Below, piece by piece: positions 1-7,544 of a stretch of DNA of 24,104 nucleotides. This stretch comes from an uncultured Ruminococcus sp. (GTDB lineage Bacteria; Bacillota; Clostridia; Oscillospirales; Ruminococcaceae). The notes beneath the pieces are model-generated. The model had not been told where the DNA came from and made no database searches. It saw only the letters and a program-made list of their open reading frames with translations. Position 1 is the stretch's first letter, and each line of letters starts with the position of its first letter. The stretch is taken from the NCBI RefSeq assembly GCF_937915125.1, contig NZ_CALDMP010000081.1, positions 1-24,104 of the forward strand, in the 5' to 3' direction. The position numbers and the translations under genes were made by a program.

Positions 1-57
1 ACCTTAGTCCCACAATTCGTTGACCTTTGACTCGTCCTGTCGTGTGACAGCTTATTC

Positions 58-86
58 ATTCTATCACATTTCAAGCTTTTTGTCAA
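58..86 (-). promoter_or_regulatory. Leftward promoter, distal copy of a duplicated pair
   Basis: On the minus strand a -35 TTGACA (81-86) is followed after exactly 17 bp by a -10 TAGAAT (58-63). The surrounding sequence is an imperfect copy of the promoter at 174-202, including a shared GTGTGACAG/GTGCGACAG block just downstream of the -10. It would drive a transcript leaving the window at its left edge. Strong tandem promoters of this kind often precede stable RNA operons, but the target is not visible. Confidence 0.7.
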
Positions 87-173
87 GTAAACAATTTGTG
101 AATGAATCTGAACTCCCGTTCGTCATTTTACTCTTTTTTTACTTGCCTTTCACTCTCGTGCGACAGCTTTATT

Positions 174-202
174 ATTATATCACATCTTTTCACGCTTGTC
201 AA
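174..202 (-). promoter_or_regulatory. Leftward promoter, consensus sigma-A type
   Basis: The minus strand reads TTGACA (197-202), a 17-bp spacer, then TATAAT (174-179), a perfect consensus match. It lies about 116 bp upstream of a second, near-identical promoter (58-86) pointing the same way, so both would feed one transcription unit beyond position 1. No gene on either strand starts between them. Confidence 0.75.
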
Positions 203-277
203 GCTAAACATTTTTCGTGTTCTTTCCTCAAATTTAGCTAATTTGTACAAACAGTAAATGAGTTTTTTTACGCCTAC

Positions 278-305
278 ATTATAATACATCCGAATCATAT
301 CACAA
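278..305 (-). promoter_or_regulatory. Possible third leftward promoter
   Basis: The minus strand shows TTGTGA (300-305), a 16-bp spacer and TATAAT (278-283). The -35 is weak, so this is tentative. If real, it is the most distal of three promoters aimed at the gene left of the window. The rest of 1-350 is AT-rich and holds no gene I can support. Confidence 0.3.
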
Positions 306-350
306 TTTCCCCTTTTCCGAAAAAATTCACGAATCCGGGCAAAAAAATCG

Positions 351-379
351 TTGCATCTTTTCGAAACCTGTGGTATAAT
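351..379 (+). promoter_or_regulatory. Promoter of the phosphohexomutase gene
   Basis: TTGCAT (351-356), a 17-bp spacer and TATAAT (374-379) form a good vegetative promoter. The predicted start of transcription is near 386, giving a leader of about 105 nt. That leader contains two palindromes (391-402 and 411-423) and a GCGGCA/TGCCGC hairpin (about 428-444). Confidence 0.75.
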
Positions 380-390
380 ATTGATATCAT

Positions 391-423
391 TGATTCAAAT
401 CATACCATTGGATCAAATTGATC
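391..423 (+). promoter_or_regulatory. Paired palindromes just downstream of the promoter, possible operator
   Basis: TGATTCAAATCA (391-402) is a perfect palindrome with 5-base arms. GATCAAATTGATC (411-423) is perfect with 6-base arms. Their centres are about 20 bp apart, two helical turns, and they cover the expected transcription start. This is the geometry of a repressor site. The regulator is unknown. Confidence 0.35.
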
Positions 424-491
424 AAAAGCGGCAATGAATGCCGCAGGTAGTTTTTCCATGAATCAGTTTTTTATTGTGTGATGGAGGTATC

Positions 492-2210
492 ATGATGACG
501 GAAAAGGAATTGTATCAGCAGTGGCTGGAATGCGCAACAGAGGATGCGGATCTGCAGAACGAATTAAAGGAGATTGCTGGAGATGATGCTGCCATCAGCG
601 ATCGTTTCTATCGTGACCTGGAATTCGGCACCGGCGGTCTGCGTGGTGTTATCGGTGCCGGTACTTATCGGATGAATATCTACACCGTTCGCCGTGCGAC
701 CCAGGGACTTGCGAACTATGTGAACTCTGCTTTCGAAAATCCCAGCGTTGCCATTTCTTATGACAGCCGCATCAAATCGGATGTATTTGCAAAGGCTGCT
801 GCGGAGGTACTTGCTGCCAACGGAATTCATGTTTATATTTATACAGAGCTTATGCCCACGCCCATGCTGTCCTATGCCGTTCGTGCACAGAAGTGCAGCG
901 CAGGTATTATGGTAACTGCAAGCCACAACCCGGCAAAGTACAACGGTTACAAAGCATATGGCAGTGACGGCTGCCAGATGACCATTGAAGCAGCTGACGC
1001 TGTTCTGGCACAAATCAACGCCCTGGATATGTTCAAGGATGTAAAGCATGTGGACTTTGACCAGGCAGTGGCTGCGGGAACCATCTCCTATACACCCCAG
1101 TCGGTTATTGACGCATACTATGCCGATGTACTCAAGCAGAGCCTGAATCCGGAGCTTTGTGCAAAAAGCGGTCTGAAGATCGTGTACACACCTCTGAATG
1201 GTACGGGCAACAAGCCGGTACGTCATATTCTCTCCGCCATCGGTATTCAGGATGTCACCGTTGTACCGGAACAGGAAAATCCGGACGGTAACTTCACGAC
1301 CTGTCCCTATCCGAACCCGGAGATCCGTGAGGCTCTGGAATGCGGTCTGAAGCTCTGCCGTGAGGTGAAGCCGGATCTGCTGCTGGCAACTGACCCGGAT
1401 GCAGATCGTGTGGGTATCGCCGTACCCGATGGGGATGATTATGCCCTGTTCACCGGCAACGAAGTTGGTGCTATGCTGCTGGAATACATCTGTTCTCAGA
1501 GAACCGAAAAGGGTACTATGCCCAAGAACCCCATTGCAGTCAAGACCATCGTTACCACCGACATTGTCAATACCATTGCAAAGGCATACGGCGTTGAGGT
1601 CATCGATGTACTGACAGGCTTCAAGTTCATCGGCGAACAGATCGGTTTCCTGGAAGAAAAGGGCGAGGAAGACCGCTATATCTTCGGTTTCGAGGAGAGC
1701 TATGGCTATCTGGCTGGCTCCTATGTCCGGGATAAGGACGCAGTTGTAGCTTCCATGCTCATCTGCGAAATGGCTGCATATTACCGCACCAAGGGCATTT
1801 CCATGATCGAAGCCCGGAAGAATATGTACGAGAAATACGGCGTATACGTACACAGCCAGCACAGCTTCACCTTTGAGGGCGAAAGCGGCATGATCAAGAT
1901 GCAGGAGATCATGACCAAACTGCGTAAGGAACACCCCACTGAGATCGACGGTCTGAAGGTATTGCAGTTTGACGACTATCAAGTCAGCGTTTCCAAGAAT
2001 CTGGAAACTGGTGAGACTACCGGGATTACTCTGCCCAAGTCCAATGTTCTGGCGTTCACACTGGAAGAGGGTGCAAAGGTTGTCATCCGTCCCTCCGGTA
2101 CAGAGCCGAAGATCAAGGCTTACTATACCACAAAGGCAGAAACCAATGAAGCTGCCGAGGCAAAGAAGGATTCCCTGGATACTGCGTTCAGCGCAATGAT
2201 CCTGGACTGA
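492..2210 (+). CDS. Phospho-sugar mutase (phosphoglucomutase/phosphomannomutase family)
   Basis: This cytosolic alpha-D-phosphohexomutase of about 572 residues probably interconverts glucose-1-phosphate and glucose-6-phosphate. The four family signatures are in order: the phosphoserine loop TASHNP (residues 142-147), the metal loop DPDADR (301-306), the sugar-binding GFEESYG (399-405) and the phosphate-binding RPSGTEPK (533-540). The length fits the long PgcA-type enzymes of Firmicutes. The reading frame extends upstream to a TTG at 474, but GGAGG at 483-487 sits 4 bases before ATG 492 and 7 before ATG 495, so one of these two is the start. It has its own promoter (351-379) and a terminator behind it, so it appears monocistronic. 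Specificity for glucose over mannose is inferred from length and family, not proven. Confidence 0.93.
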   Translation: MMTEKELYQQWLECATEDADLQNELKEIAGDDAAISDRFYRDLEFGTGGLRGVIGAGTYRMNIYTVRRATQGLANYVNSAFENPSVAISYDSRIKSDVFAKAAAEVLAANGIHVYIYTELMPTPMLSYAVRAQKCSAGIMVTASHNPAKYNGYKAYGSDGCQMTIEAADAVLAQINALDMFKDVKHVDFDQAVAAGTISYTPQSVIDAYYADVLKQSLNPELCAKSGLKIVYTPLNGTGNKPVRHILSAIGIQDVTVVPEQENPDGNFTTCPYPNPEIREALECGLKLCREVKPDLLLATDPDADRVGIAVPDGDDYALFTGNEVGAMLLEYICSQRTEKGTMPKNPIAVKTIVTTDIVNTIAKAYGVEVIDVLTGFKFIGEQIGFLEEKGEEDRYIFGFEESYGYLAGSYVRDKDAVVASMLICEMAAYYRTKGISMIEARKNMYEKYGVYVHSQHSFTFEGESGMIKMQEIMTKLRKEHPTEIDGLKVLQFDDYQVSVSKNLETGETTGITLPKSNVLAFTLEEGAKVVIRPSGTEPKIKAYYTTKAETNEAAEAKKDSLDTAFSAMILD

Positions 2211-2245
2211 TTTTCTCGTCTGAACACGCTCTAACTGAATAGAAG

Positions 2246-2284
2246 AAATCGCTCTGTCCGTTTCCGGCGCAGGGCGATTTTTCG
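2246..2284 (+). terminator. Rho-independent terminator after the phosphohexomutase
   Basis: AAATCGCTCTG (2246-2256) pairs with CAGGGCGATTT (2270-2280) with one G-U pair, and T residues follow. It ends transcription 36 bp after the mutase stop and separates the mutase from the MFS gene. Confidence 0.75.
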
Positions 2285-2376
2285 GGTTATTCTGTTTTTT
2301 TGGATTCGGATTTACGTTTACTTTTTTCGATTGATATGAAACCCATCCGCAATCATGTAAAAAAGGAGTTTTACCT

Positions 2377-3570
2377 ATGACCAACCCCCTATCCGCCCCG
2401 AAAAAGCAGGGCAGATGTTTCATCCTTGCCTACTACATCCTCATGATGATCGTCCTGGGTGCCAGCGATGGACTGCGGGGTGTATTCCTGCCCCTGTTCG
2501 AGGACACATTCACCCTGACCAAGACCCAGTCCTCCATGATCATCATGTGCAGCTATGTGGGCAATCTGCTGTTTCTGTTCATCGGCGGCTATTTTCTGGA
2601 TCGCATGTCAAAAAAACGTTTTCTCTTTTCTGTGACACTCCTGTGGATGGCTGCGCTCCTCTGTTATATTCTCACGGAAAGCTATCCTGTACTGCTCATC
2701 TGCATGATATTCAGTCTGGGTGCGTCCACCATGCTGTCCACATCTCTCAATGTGGTCACGCCGCTGCTCTTTGCAACGCCGGCATTTTACATCAACATAT
2801 TCAATTTCACCAATGGTATCGGCATATTTTCCGCCCAGAACATCGGTGGAAAAGTGGCATCGGATATGCAGGCATGGCATATCTTCAATCTGGTGCTCCT
2901 GGTGCTGGGGATTGTGGGATTGTTTTTCCTGTGGCGTATTCCCTTTCCGCAACAGGAAGTCCCCGAAAACAAGGGTATCCGGGGAACGCTGGAATCCTAC
3001 AAGAATATCCTGAAAAATCCGGCGTGCAAGTATCTCATCTGCATCTGCGGTTTTTACTACGTTGCAGAGCACGGGCTACAGAACTGGATGGTCACCTACG
3101 GCAGCGAATATCTGGGCTACACCCGGGAACGTGCTGCCCTGTATCTGTCCATTTTCTTCGGCGGTATTACCATCGGGCGGCTGCTCTTCGCACCTCTGGT
3201 GCAGAAGCTGAACCCGGCACGGAGTATTGCCATCTTTGCCGGCATTGGCGCAGCGCTGTATCTTGCAGGCATTTTGCTGGAGCGTGCAGGTATCATTCCC
3301 CTGCTGCTGTCGGGATTGGCATTCTCCATTCTGTGGCCCACCATTGTGCTGATTATCGGTACATACTACCCCAGAGCCCAGAACGGCATTGCTGTGGGAT
3401 TCATCACGGCAGTGGCAACCCTCTTTGATATCGCATTCAATGCCGGGTTCGGAACACTGGTGGAACAGCTGGGATTTGCTGTCAGCATCAAGATTCTGCC
3501 TCTGGCGGCATTGCTGTTCTTCCTGTTGTATGTGGTCATGCGGAAACGAACGAAACCTTACACGGAATAA
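2377..3570 (+). CDS. Major facilitator superfamily transporter
   Basis: This polytopic membrane protein of 397 residues is rich in hydrophobic segments and fits the usual 12-helix MFS plan. A GASDG motif lies in helix 1 (about residues 28-32), and a GGYFLDRMSKKR stretch (about 69-80) matches the conserved loop 2-3 signature of the superfamily. A basic cytoplasmic loop lies near residues 190-215, between the two six-helix halves. AAGGAG at 2363-2368 is 8 bases from the ATG. The gene stands alone between two terminators, so its substrate cannot be read from context. The helix 1 motif and the neighbouring sugar-phosphate mutase make a sugar or related metabolite a guess only. Confidence 0.85.
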   Translation: MTNPLSAPKKQGRCFILAYYILMMIVLGASDGLRGVFLPLFEDTFTLTKTQSSMIIMCSYVGNLLFLFIGGYFLDRMSKKRFLFSVTLLWMAALLCYILTESYPVLLICMIFSLGASTMLSTSLNVVTPLLFATPAFYINIFNFTNGIGIFSAQNIGGKVASDMQAWHIFNLVLLVLGIVGLFFLWRIPFPQQEVPENKGIRGTLESYKNILKNPACKYLICICGFYYVAEHGLQNWMVTYGSEYLGYTRERAALYLSIFFGGITIGRLLFAPLVQKLNPARSIAIFAGIGAALYLAGILLERAGIIPLLLSGLAFSILWPTIVLIIGTYYPRAQNGIAVGFITAVATLFDIAFNAGFGTLVEQLGFAVSIKILPLAALLFFLLYVVMRKRTKPYTE

Positions 3571-3573
3571 CCC

Positions 3574-3620
3574 AAAAGGCGAACACAATTCCCTGTATCC
3601 GGGAAAGTGTTCGCCTTTTT
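3574..3620. terminator. Bidirectional terminator between convergent genes
   Basis: AAAAGGCGAACAC (3574-3586) and GTGTTCGCCTTTT (3607-3619) form a perfect 13-bp stem with an inner TTCCC/GGGAA stem. A T run follows on the plus strand for the MFS gene. On the minus strand the stem itself ends in TTTT, 5 bp beyond the ispE stop, so it can serve both genes. Confidence 0.85.
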
Positions 3621-3624
3621 ATGT

Positions 3625-4476
3625 TTATAAAGTTACGCAGACCTCAGCAAAATCCACATGTTTTTTCAGAATCTCACACGCCTGTTCTGCCGTCTCCTGC
3701 CCATCGAATAATCCGAACACCGCCGCACCGCTGCCGGTCATCACGCTGCAAAGTGCGCCCTGTTCCAGCATGATACGTCGGATCTCCGTCACTTCCGGCA
3801 GATGCACAGCCTCCTCGAACAAATTGCCGCAAAGGGGTGCGATCTCCGCTACATTTGCATCCTGTTTCAGGGCATTTCGCAGCTGTTGCACCGGGGGATG
3901 CTTCGGGTTTTGCAGGCTGTCGATCTCCCGATAAGCCTCCACCGTAGACACGCCGGCAGTCCCCTTTGCAATGACCAGATGTTTTCCCACAAAGGACGGC
4001 AGCTGTTCCAGTTCCTCGCCGATACCAGCTGCATATGCTGTGCCGCCGTACAGGAAAAAGGGCACATCTGCCCCCAGTTTTACGGCGATCTGGCAGAGTT
4101 GCTCCCTCGAAAGAGGATTCCCTGTCAGCTCCTGCAATGCCAGCAGAACCGCAGCCCCGTCTGTACTGCCGCCGCCCATGCCTGCCTGTATAGGAATATG
4201 CTTTTCCAGGATAATCTCCACACCCTGGTTAAGTCCAGCAGCTTCACAGAATCTTGCCGCCGCTTTCCAGGCAATATTTTTTTCATTGCAGGGTACTGCC
4301 GGGTCGGCACAGCGGAGCGCAATGCCCTGCGCATCCGTCAGCGTCACTGTCACCCGATCACAGATGGAAACCGCCTGAAAAACCGTTTCCAGCAGATGAT
4401 ATCCATCCTCACGGGTACCTACAATATCCAGCCCCAGATTGATCTTTGCCGGGGCAATTTTTGTCACCGACTTCAT
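3625..4476 (-). CDS. ispE: 4-diphosphocytidyl-2-C-methyl-D-erythritol kinase
   Basis: IspE phosphorylates CDP-methylerythritol with ATP in the MEP route to isoprenoid precursors, in the cytosol. The 283 residues show the GHMP-kinase plan: PAKINLGLD at residues 9-17 with the active-site lysine (K11), the glycine-rich ATP loop GMGGGSTDGAA (99-109), the catalytic aspartate in GADVPFF (D137) and a C-terminal TGSGAAVFG loop (247-255). Length is normal for the family. Its ATG overlaps the stop of the upstream aminotransferase gene in an ATGA (4473-4476), so the two are probably translationally coupled. It is the last gene of the lrp-aminotransferase-ispE operon and ends at the bidirectional terminator. 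Pairing with an aminotransferase is not functionally obvious. Confidence 0.95.
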   Translation of the reverse strand: MKSVTKIAPAKINLGLDIVGTREDGYHLLETVFQAVSICDRVTVTLTDAQGIALRCADPAVPCNEKNIAWKAAARFCEAAGLNQGVEIILEKHIPIQAGMGGGSTDGAAVLLALQELTGNPLSREQLCQIAVKLGADVPFFLYGGTAYAAGIGEELEQLPSFVGKHLVIAKGTAGVSTVEAYREIDSLQNPKHPPVQQLRNALKQDANVAEIAPLCGNLFEEAVHLPEVTEIRRIMLEQGALCSVMTGSGAAVFGLFDGQETAEQACEILKKHVDFAEVCVTL

Positions 4477-5654
4477 GCCTGTGCTCCTTTATGGCGCTTG
4501 ACAAAACGTTCCATCCGGCGAAGTGCTTCCTGCAAATGCTTCAGGGAATAGGCATAGGATACACGCACAAAGCCCTCGCCGCTGTCTCCGAAAGCATTGC
4601 CCGGTACAACAGCAACCTTTTCCTCCTGCAGAAGTGCTTCGCAGAATTCCTCGCTTGTCATGCCCGTGCTGCGGATGCACGGGAAAATGTAAAATGCACC
4701 CTCCGGGTCAAAGCAGGTCAGCCCGATGCGGTTGAAACCGTCCACCAGCATCCGGCGGCGCATGTTGTATTCGTCCACCATTTTCTGCACTTCCTGGTCG
4801 CACTCCCGGAGTGCCACGATTGCCGCATGCTGGCTCAGGGTAGGGGCACTCATAATGGCATACTGGTGAATTTTCAGCATCTGCTGTGCCAGAGGCTTCG
4901 GTGCACAGACATAGCCCAGACGCCAGCCGGTCATGGCGAATGCCTTGGAAAAACCGCTGACATAAATCGTACGCTCCTGCATTCCCTCCAGAGATGCAAT
5001 GGAAACATGCTTTCTGCCATAGGTCAACTCCGAATAGATCTCATCGGACAGCACCAGAATATTCGTATCCCGGAGCACCTCCGCAATTGCCTCCAGATCT
5101 TCCCGGGTCATAATACCGCCTGTGGGATTGTTGGGATAAGGCAGAATGAGCAGCTTAGTGCGGTCAGTGATATGCTCCCGCAGTTCCTGAGCTGTCAGCT
5201 TGAATTTATTCTCCAGCTTGGTGGAAATCGGCACTGCCACGCCGTGCATCAGCTCCACAATGGGCTTATAGCAGACAAAGGACGGCTCCACAATCAGCAC
5301 TTCATCTCCCGGATTCACTACGGCACGGATGGCAAGGTCAATTGCCTCCGAACCGCCCACAGTCACGATGACCTCATCTTCCGGGTGATAGCTGATGTCG
5401 TATTTCCGCTGGACATAATTGCTGATCTCCTGGCGCAGCTCTGCCATACCGGAGTTTGCAGTGTATATCATCCGCTTGCGCTCCAGGCTGTCTACAGCAG
5501 CCTTGCGCACCGTCCACGGCGTCTGGAAATCCGGTTCGCCTACGCCCAGACTGATCACGCCGTCCATGGTTGCCGCAAGGTCAAAAAACTTCCGGATACC
5601 GGACGGCTTCATCTTCTTTACCTGTTCTGAAAGAAGCGTGTCATAATTCAACAC
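4473..5654 (-). CDS. PLP-dependent class I/II aminotransferase
   Basis: A fold-type I aminotransferase of 393 residues that would transfer amino groups between an amino acid and a 2-oxo acid. Visible motifs are the cofactor-contacting NNPTG (175-179), SDEIY (203-207), the Schiff-base lysine K237 in SGFSKAFAMTGWR, and R245, which pairs with the substrate carboxylate. It resembles the PatA/aromatic and aspartate aminotransferase group. The amino-acid specificity cannot be read. The start is GTG at 5652-5654, with GGGGAG seven bases upstream. It lies 27 bp behind the Lrp/AsnC regulator gene and overlaps ispE by 4 bp. A neighbouring Lrp-type regulator and aminotransferase is a recurrent Firmicutes arrangement, which suggests the regulator senses a substrate or product of this enzyme. 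Confidence 0.92.
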   Translation of the reverse strand: MLNYDTLLSEQVKKMKPSGIRKFFDLAATMDGVISLGVGEPDFQTPWTVRKAAVDSLERKRMIYTANSGMAELRQEISNYVQRKYDISYHPEDEVIVTVGGSEAIDLAIRAVVNPGDEVLIVEPSFVCYKPIVELMHGVAVPISTKLENKFKLTAQELREHITDRTKLLILPYPNNPTGGIMTREDLEAIAEVLRDTNILVLSDEIYSELTYGRKHVSIASLEGMQERTIYVSGFSKAFAMTGWRLGYVCAPKPLAQQMLKIHQYAIMSAPTLSQHAAIVALRECDQEVQKMVDEYNMRRRMLVDGFNRIGLTCFDPEGAFYIFPCIRSTGMTSEEFCEALLQEEKVAVVPGNAFGDSGEGFVRVSYAYSLKHLQEALRRMERFVKRHKGAQA

Positions 5655-5681
5655 GATTTCTCTCCCCTTTCCTCATTTATC

Positions 5682-6164
5682 TCACGGGAAATAATATCCA
5701 CGCTCGTCTTTTTCTTCGCCCTCAATGATAATGCCCTTTTCCTTGTATTTTTTCAGTACAAAATAGGTTGCTGTGGACAGCACGCCAGCAAGAGGGGCCA
5801 GACGCTGGGAAACGAACATGGATACTTCCTTCACGTTCATCCCCTTGACTGTCACAGACAGGTCATATGCCCCTGCCATAAGGGCAATGCTTTCCACCTC
5901 GTAATACTGCATGATGGTATGGGCGATCTCCTCATAACCGCAGTCACGCTGGGGCGTCACACGCAGTTCAATGATGGCAGTTACCATATCCTTGTTGGCA
6001 ATTTCATCGTTGACAATGGCACTATAGCCCTTGATCACGCCTTCCGCCTCCAGCTTCTGGATTTCGGCAGTCACCTCCGCCTCGGTCACGCCGAGCATAA
6101 CGGCAAGCTCCGCATCAGAAGTGCGGGCGTTCTGCTGCAATAATGCGATCAGTTGTTCTCTCAT
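5682..6164 (-). CDS. Lrp/AsnC family transcriptional regulator
   Basis: A 160-residue DNA-binding regulator that should respond to an amino acid. Residues 1-55 form the helix-turn-helix: an N-terminal MREQLIALLQ helix, then SDAELAVMLGV and a recognition helix, ending in EGVIKGYSAIV, the usual AsnC linker. Residues 60-150 form the RAM ligand-binding domain. The frame stays open upstream to 6200, but AAGGAA lies about 7 bases before the ATG at 6164 and the protein from there matches family length, so I start it here. It leads the operon with the aminotransferase and ispE. A TATAAT at 6187-6192 could be its -10, but no convincing -35 is present, and that region lies in a palindromic repeat element. 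Confidence 0.9.
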   Translation of the reverse strand: MREQLIALLQQNARTSDAELAVMLGVTEAEVTAEIQKLEAEGVIKGYSAIVNDEIANKDMVTAIIELRVTPQRDCGYEEIAHTIMQYYEVESIALMAGAYDLSVTVKGMNVKEVSMFVSQRLAPLAGVLSTATYFVLKKYKEKGIIIEGEEKDERGYYFP

Positions 6165-6193
6165 AATAGATTCCTTCCCTTCAATAATTATAT

Positions 6194-6359
6194 GGGGCAT
6201 CTCTAAAAACCCCGAATCCGTCAGATGTGGTGCAGATTTGTGACAGATTCCCTTGCGGAAAAACGCAGGAATACTCGATGTATTTCAAGTTTTTTCGCAA
6301 GGGAAGATGGCGTAAAGATGCGCCGCAGATGACGGGTGAGCGGGTTTTTAGAGGTGACC
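6194..6359. repeat. Long palindromic repeat element (family B)
   Basis: The outer arms CTCTAAAAACCC (6201-6212) and GGGTTTTTAGAG (6342-6353) are perfect complements. Inside them are CCGTCA/TGACGG and CCCTTGCG (6250-6257)/CGCAAGGG (6296-6303), so nearly the whole 166 bp can fold into one hairpin. It contains no gene. It sits between the PHP phosphatase gene and the lrp operon, both on the minus strand, and its right arm encodes the last codons and stop of the phosphatase. The same GGTCACCTCTAAAA end recurs at 21530-21543. Confidence 0.75.
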
Positions 6360-7202
6360 TATGGTCAGAAACACTGGTTTCCGCTTCACAAAATAACAGG
6401 CGCTTGTGAATCCTGCCGCCTTTGCCAGCTGTACACCTTGGGCAATACCCTTCCCTAAGTCCTCTGCGCAGTGGGCATCGGAGCCGAAGGTGAGAATCTC
6501 GCCGCCCAGTTCCCGGTACAGCTGTAAATATTCCAGCGTAGGAAAGGGCTTGCCATACTTCTGGCGGAATCCGGAGGTATTCAGTTCAATGCCGCAGCCG
6601 TTGGCAATGAGTGCCCGGAAACAGGCACGAATCTGTTCTTCATAGGGTGACAGCTCCACGGGAATGCCGGCTTCCCCTACGATATAACGCAGCGGATAGG
6701 TCAGATGTCCCAGCACGTCGAATTTTCCCCAGCGGCAGATATCATACAGCTGAGAAAAATAGTTCTCCAGCAGTTCCGGCACAGATTCCTGTTCGTAATC
6801 CAGACAGAAAAAGTCCGGCTGTTCTAACAGTTCGTGGAGAGACGCAATGACAAAATCCAGCCGCACATCCTTTGCAGTACTTTCGGACAGCCCGAAATCA
6901 GCGTTAGGCTGACCCATTTCCATGCCGCAGAGGAGTGTGACACCTTGCTGCGCTGCCTGTTCCCTTGCCGCTGTGAGAGTCTCCAGGGACTGTTCCAGCA
7001 CGGCGGCGTGATCAAATATTTCCCACTCGTTCCGGGGCTGAATGCCGTAATGTGCCTGAGAAAAGAAGCGATTCATTTCCACGTGCTCTGTCACAGCGAG
7101 GACAGGCAGTCCCAGCTGTTCCGCCTGGTCACAGAGCTGCTGTACTGTCCCGGTGCCGTCAGGGGATATTTTTGTGTGGGTATGACAATCCATGGGAAGC
7201 AT
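6348..7202 (-). CDS. PHP-domain phosphatase, HisJ-like (probable histidinol-phosphatase)
   Basis: A 284-residue metal-dependent phosphoesterase of the PHP superfamily. HisJ members remove phosphate from histidinol phosphate in histidine synthesis. The metal ligands are clear: HTH at residues 7-9, TEH at 38-40, and GSDAH at 240-244. Spacing and length fit HisJ enzymes. The open frame runs further upstream, but that part lies inside the T-box leader. AGGAG about nine bases before ATG 7202 fixes the start immediately before the LPMDCHTH motif. The last residues (IGHL) and the TAA stop fall in the arm of the palindromic element B, so the native C-terminus may have been altered by insertion. No other his genes are nearby. 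Its T-box does not look specific for tRNA-His, so the substrate remains an inference. Confidence 0.85.
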   Translation of the reverse strand: MLPMDCHTHTKISPDGTGTVQQLCDQAEQLGLPVLAVTEHVEMNRFFSQAHYGIQPRNEWEIFDHAAVLEQSLETLTAAREQAAQQGVTLLCGMEMGQPNADFGLSESTAKDVRLDFVIASLHELLEQPDFFCLDYEQESVPELLENYFSQLYDICRWGKFDVLGHLTYPLRYIVGEAGIPVELSPYEEQIRACFRALIANGCGIELNTSGFRQKYGKPFPTLEYLQLYRELGGEILTFGSDAHCAEDLGKGIAQGVQLAKAAGFTSACYFVKRKPVFLTIGHL

Positions 7203-7222
7203 TTTATTCACTCCTAACCAAC

Positions 7223-7446
7223 AAAAAAGACCCTCGCCGCCAAATGGGACGAAGGCCTTCGTGTTACCACCCAAATTCGGGAACGCCATGCGTTCCCCTC
7301 CATGTCCTTTAACGCAGGACATACGTTCCGGTTTCCCGGAACAGCTCCCGGGCAGCACCTGCACCCTGCCGGGACGTTTTCACCAGACACGCCCTCTCTG
7401 TACGGCAAAAGCCACAGTCACTCCGTTCTGCGCTGCAAATGATATT
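7223..7446 (-). promoter_or_regulatory. T-box riboswitch leader of the PHP phosphatase gene
   Basis: Read on the minus strand the leader has, in order: an AGUGA loop motif, the conserved AGAGAG box with a GGUGAAAA-type apical region, a stem III hairpin (7325-7342), the T-box sequence TGGGTGGTAACACG (7260-7273), and a terminator stem CCTTCG/CGAGGG ending in six T residues (7223-7255). Binding of uncharged tRNA should stabilise the antiterminator. The tRNA-pairing bulge is UGGU, which predicts a discriminator A on the tRNA. Histidine tRNA normally has C, and no CAC or CAU lies in the specifier strand. Aligned on the trp leader, the specifier position reads GGU, which also conflicts with the bulge. 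The cognate tRNA is unresolved. Confidence 0.88.
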
Positions 7447-7452
7447 GCCTAT

Positions 7453-7481
7453 AGTATAGCAAATTCCAGGCAGGTTGTCAA
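7453..7481 (-). promoter_or_regulatory. Promoter of the T-box/PHP phosphatase unit
   Basis: The minus strand has TTGACA (7476-7481), a 17-bp spacer and TATACT (7453-7458), a near-consensus vegetative promoter. Transcription should start near 7446, directly at the 5' end of the T-box leader. Confidence 0.85.
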
Positions 7482-7544
7482 CTGTTTTTTTGTAAAAACG
7501 GAAAAAATTGCTCTCCACAATCTCGTTTCATTCCCGTAATGTGC

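Noticed and set aside
20..241. A 73-codon plus-strand frame at the left edge
   Set aside because: It lies over two minus-strand promoters, has no ribosome site, and translates to a Phe/Ser-rich chain expected from AT-rich spacer DNA.
564..2423. A 619-codon open frame on the minus strand opposite the phosphohexomutase
   Set aside because: The plus-strand enzyme has all four family motifs, and the minus-strand translation resembles no protein and crosses a terminator.
4446..5630. A 394-codon plus-strand frame opposite the aminotransferase
   Set aside because: It is a mirror of the real gene on the minus strand, which has the PLP lysine motif and a proper ribosome site.
6346..6359. Element B arms read as an ordinary intrinsic terminator
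   Set aside because: The arms are 130 bp apart with further nested arms inside, and the sequence recurs elsewhere, which fits a repeat element better than a terminator.
7203..7364. A longer PHP phosphatase starting at 7364
   Set aside because: The extra codons lie inside the T-box antiterminator and terminator, and a good ribosome site precedes ATG 7202.
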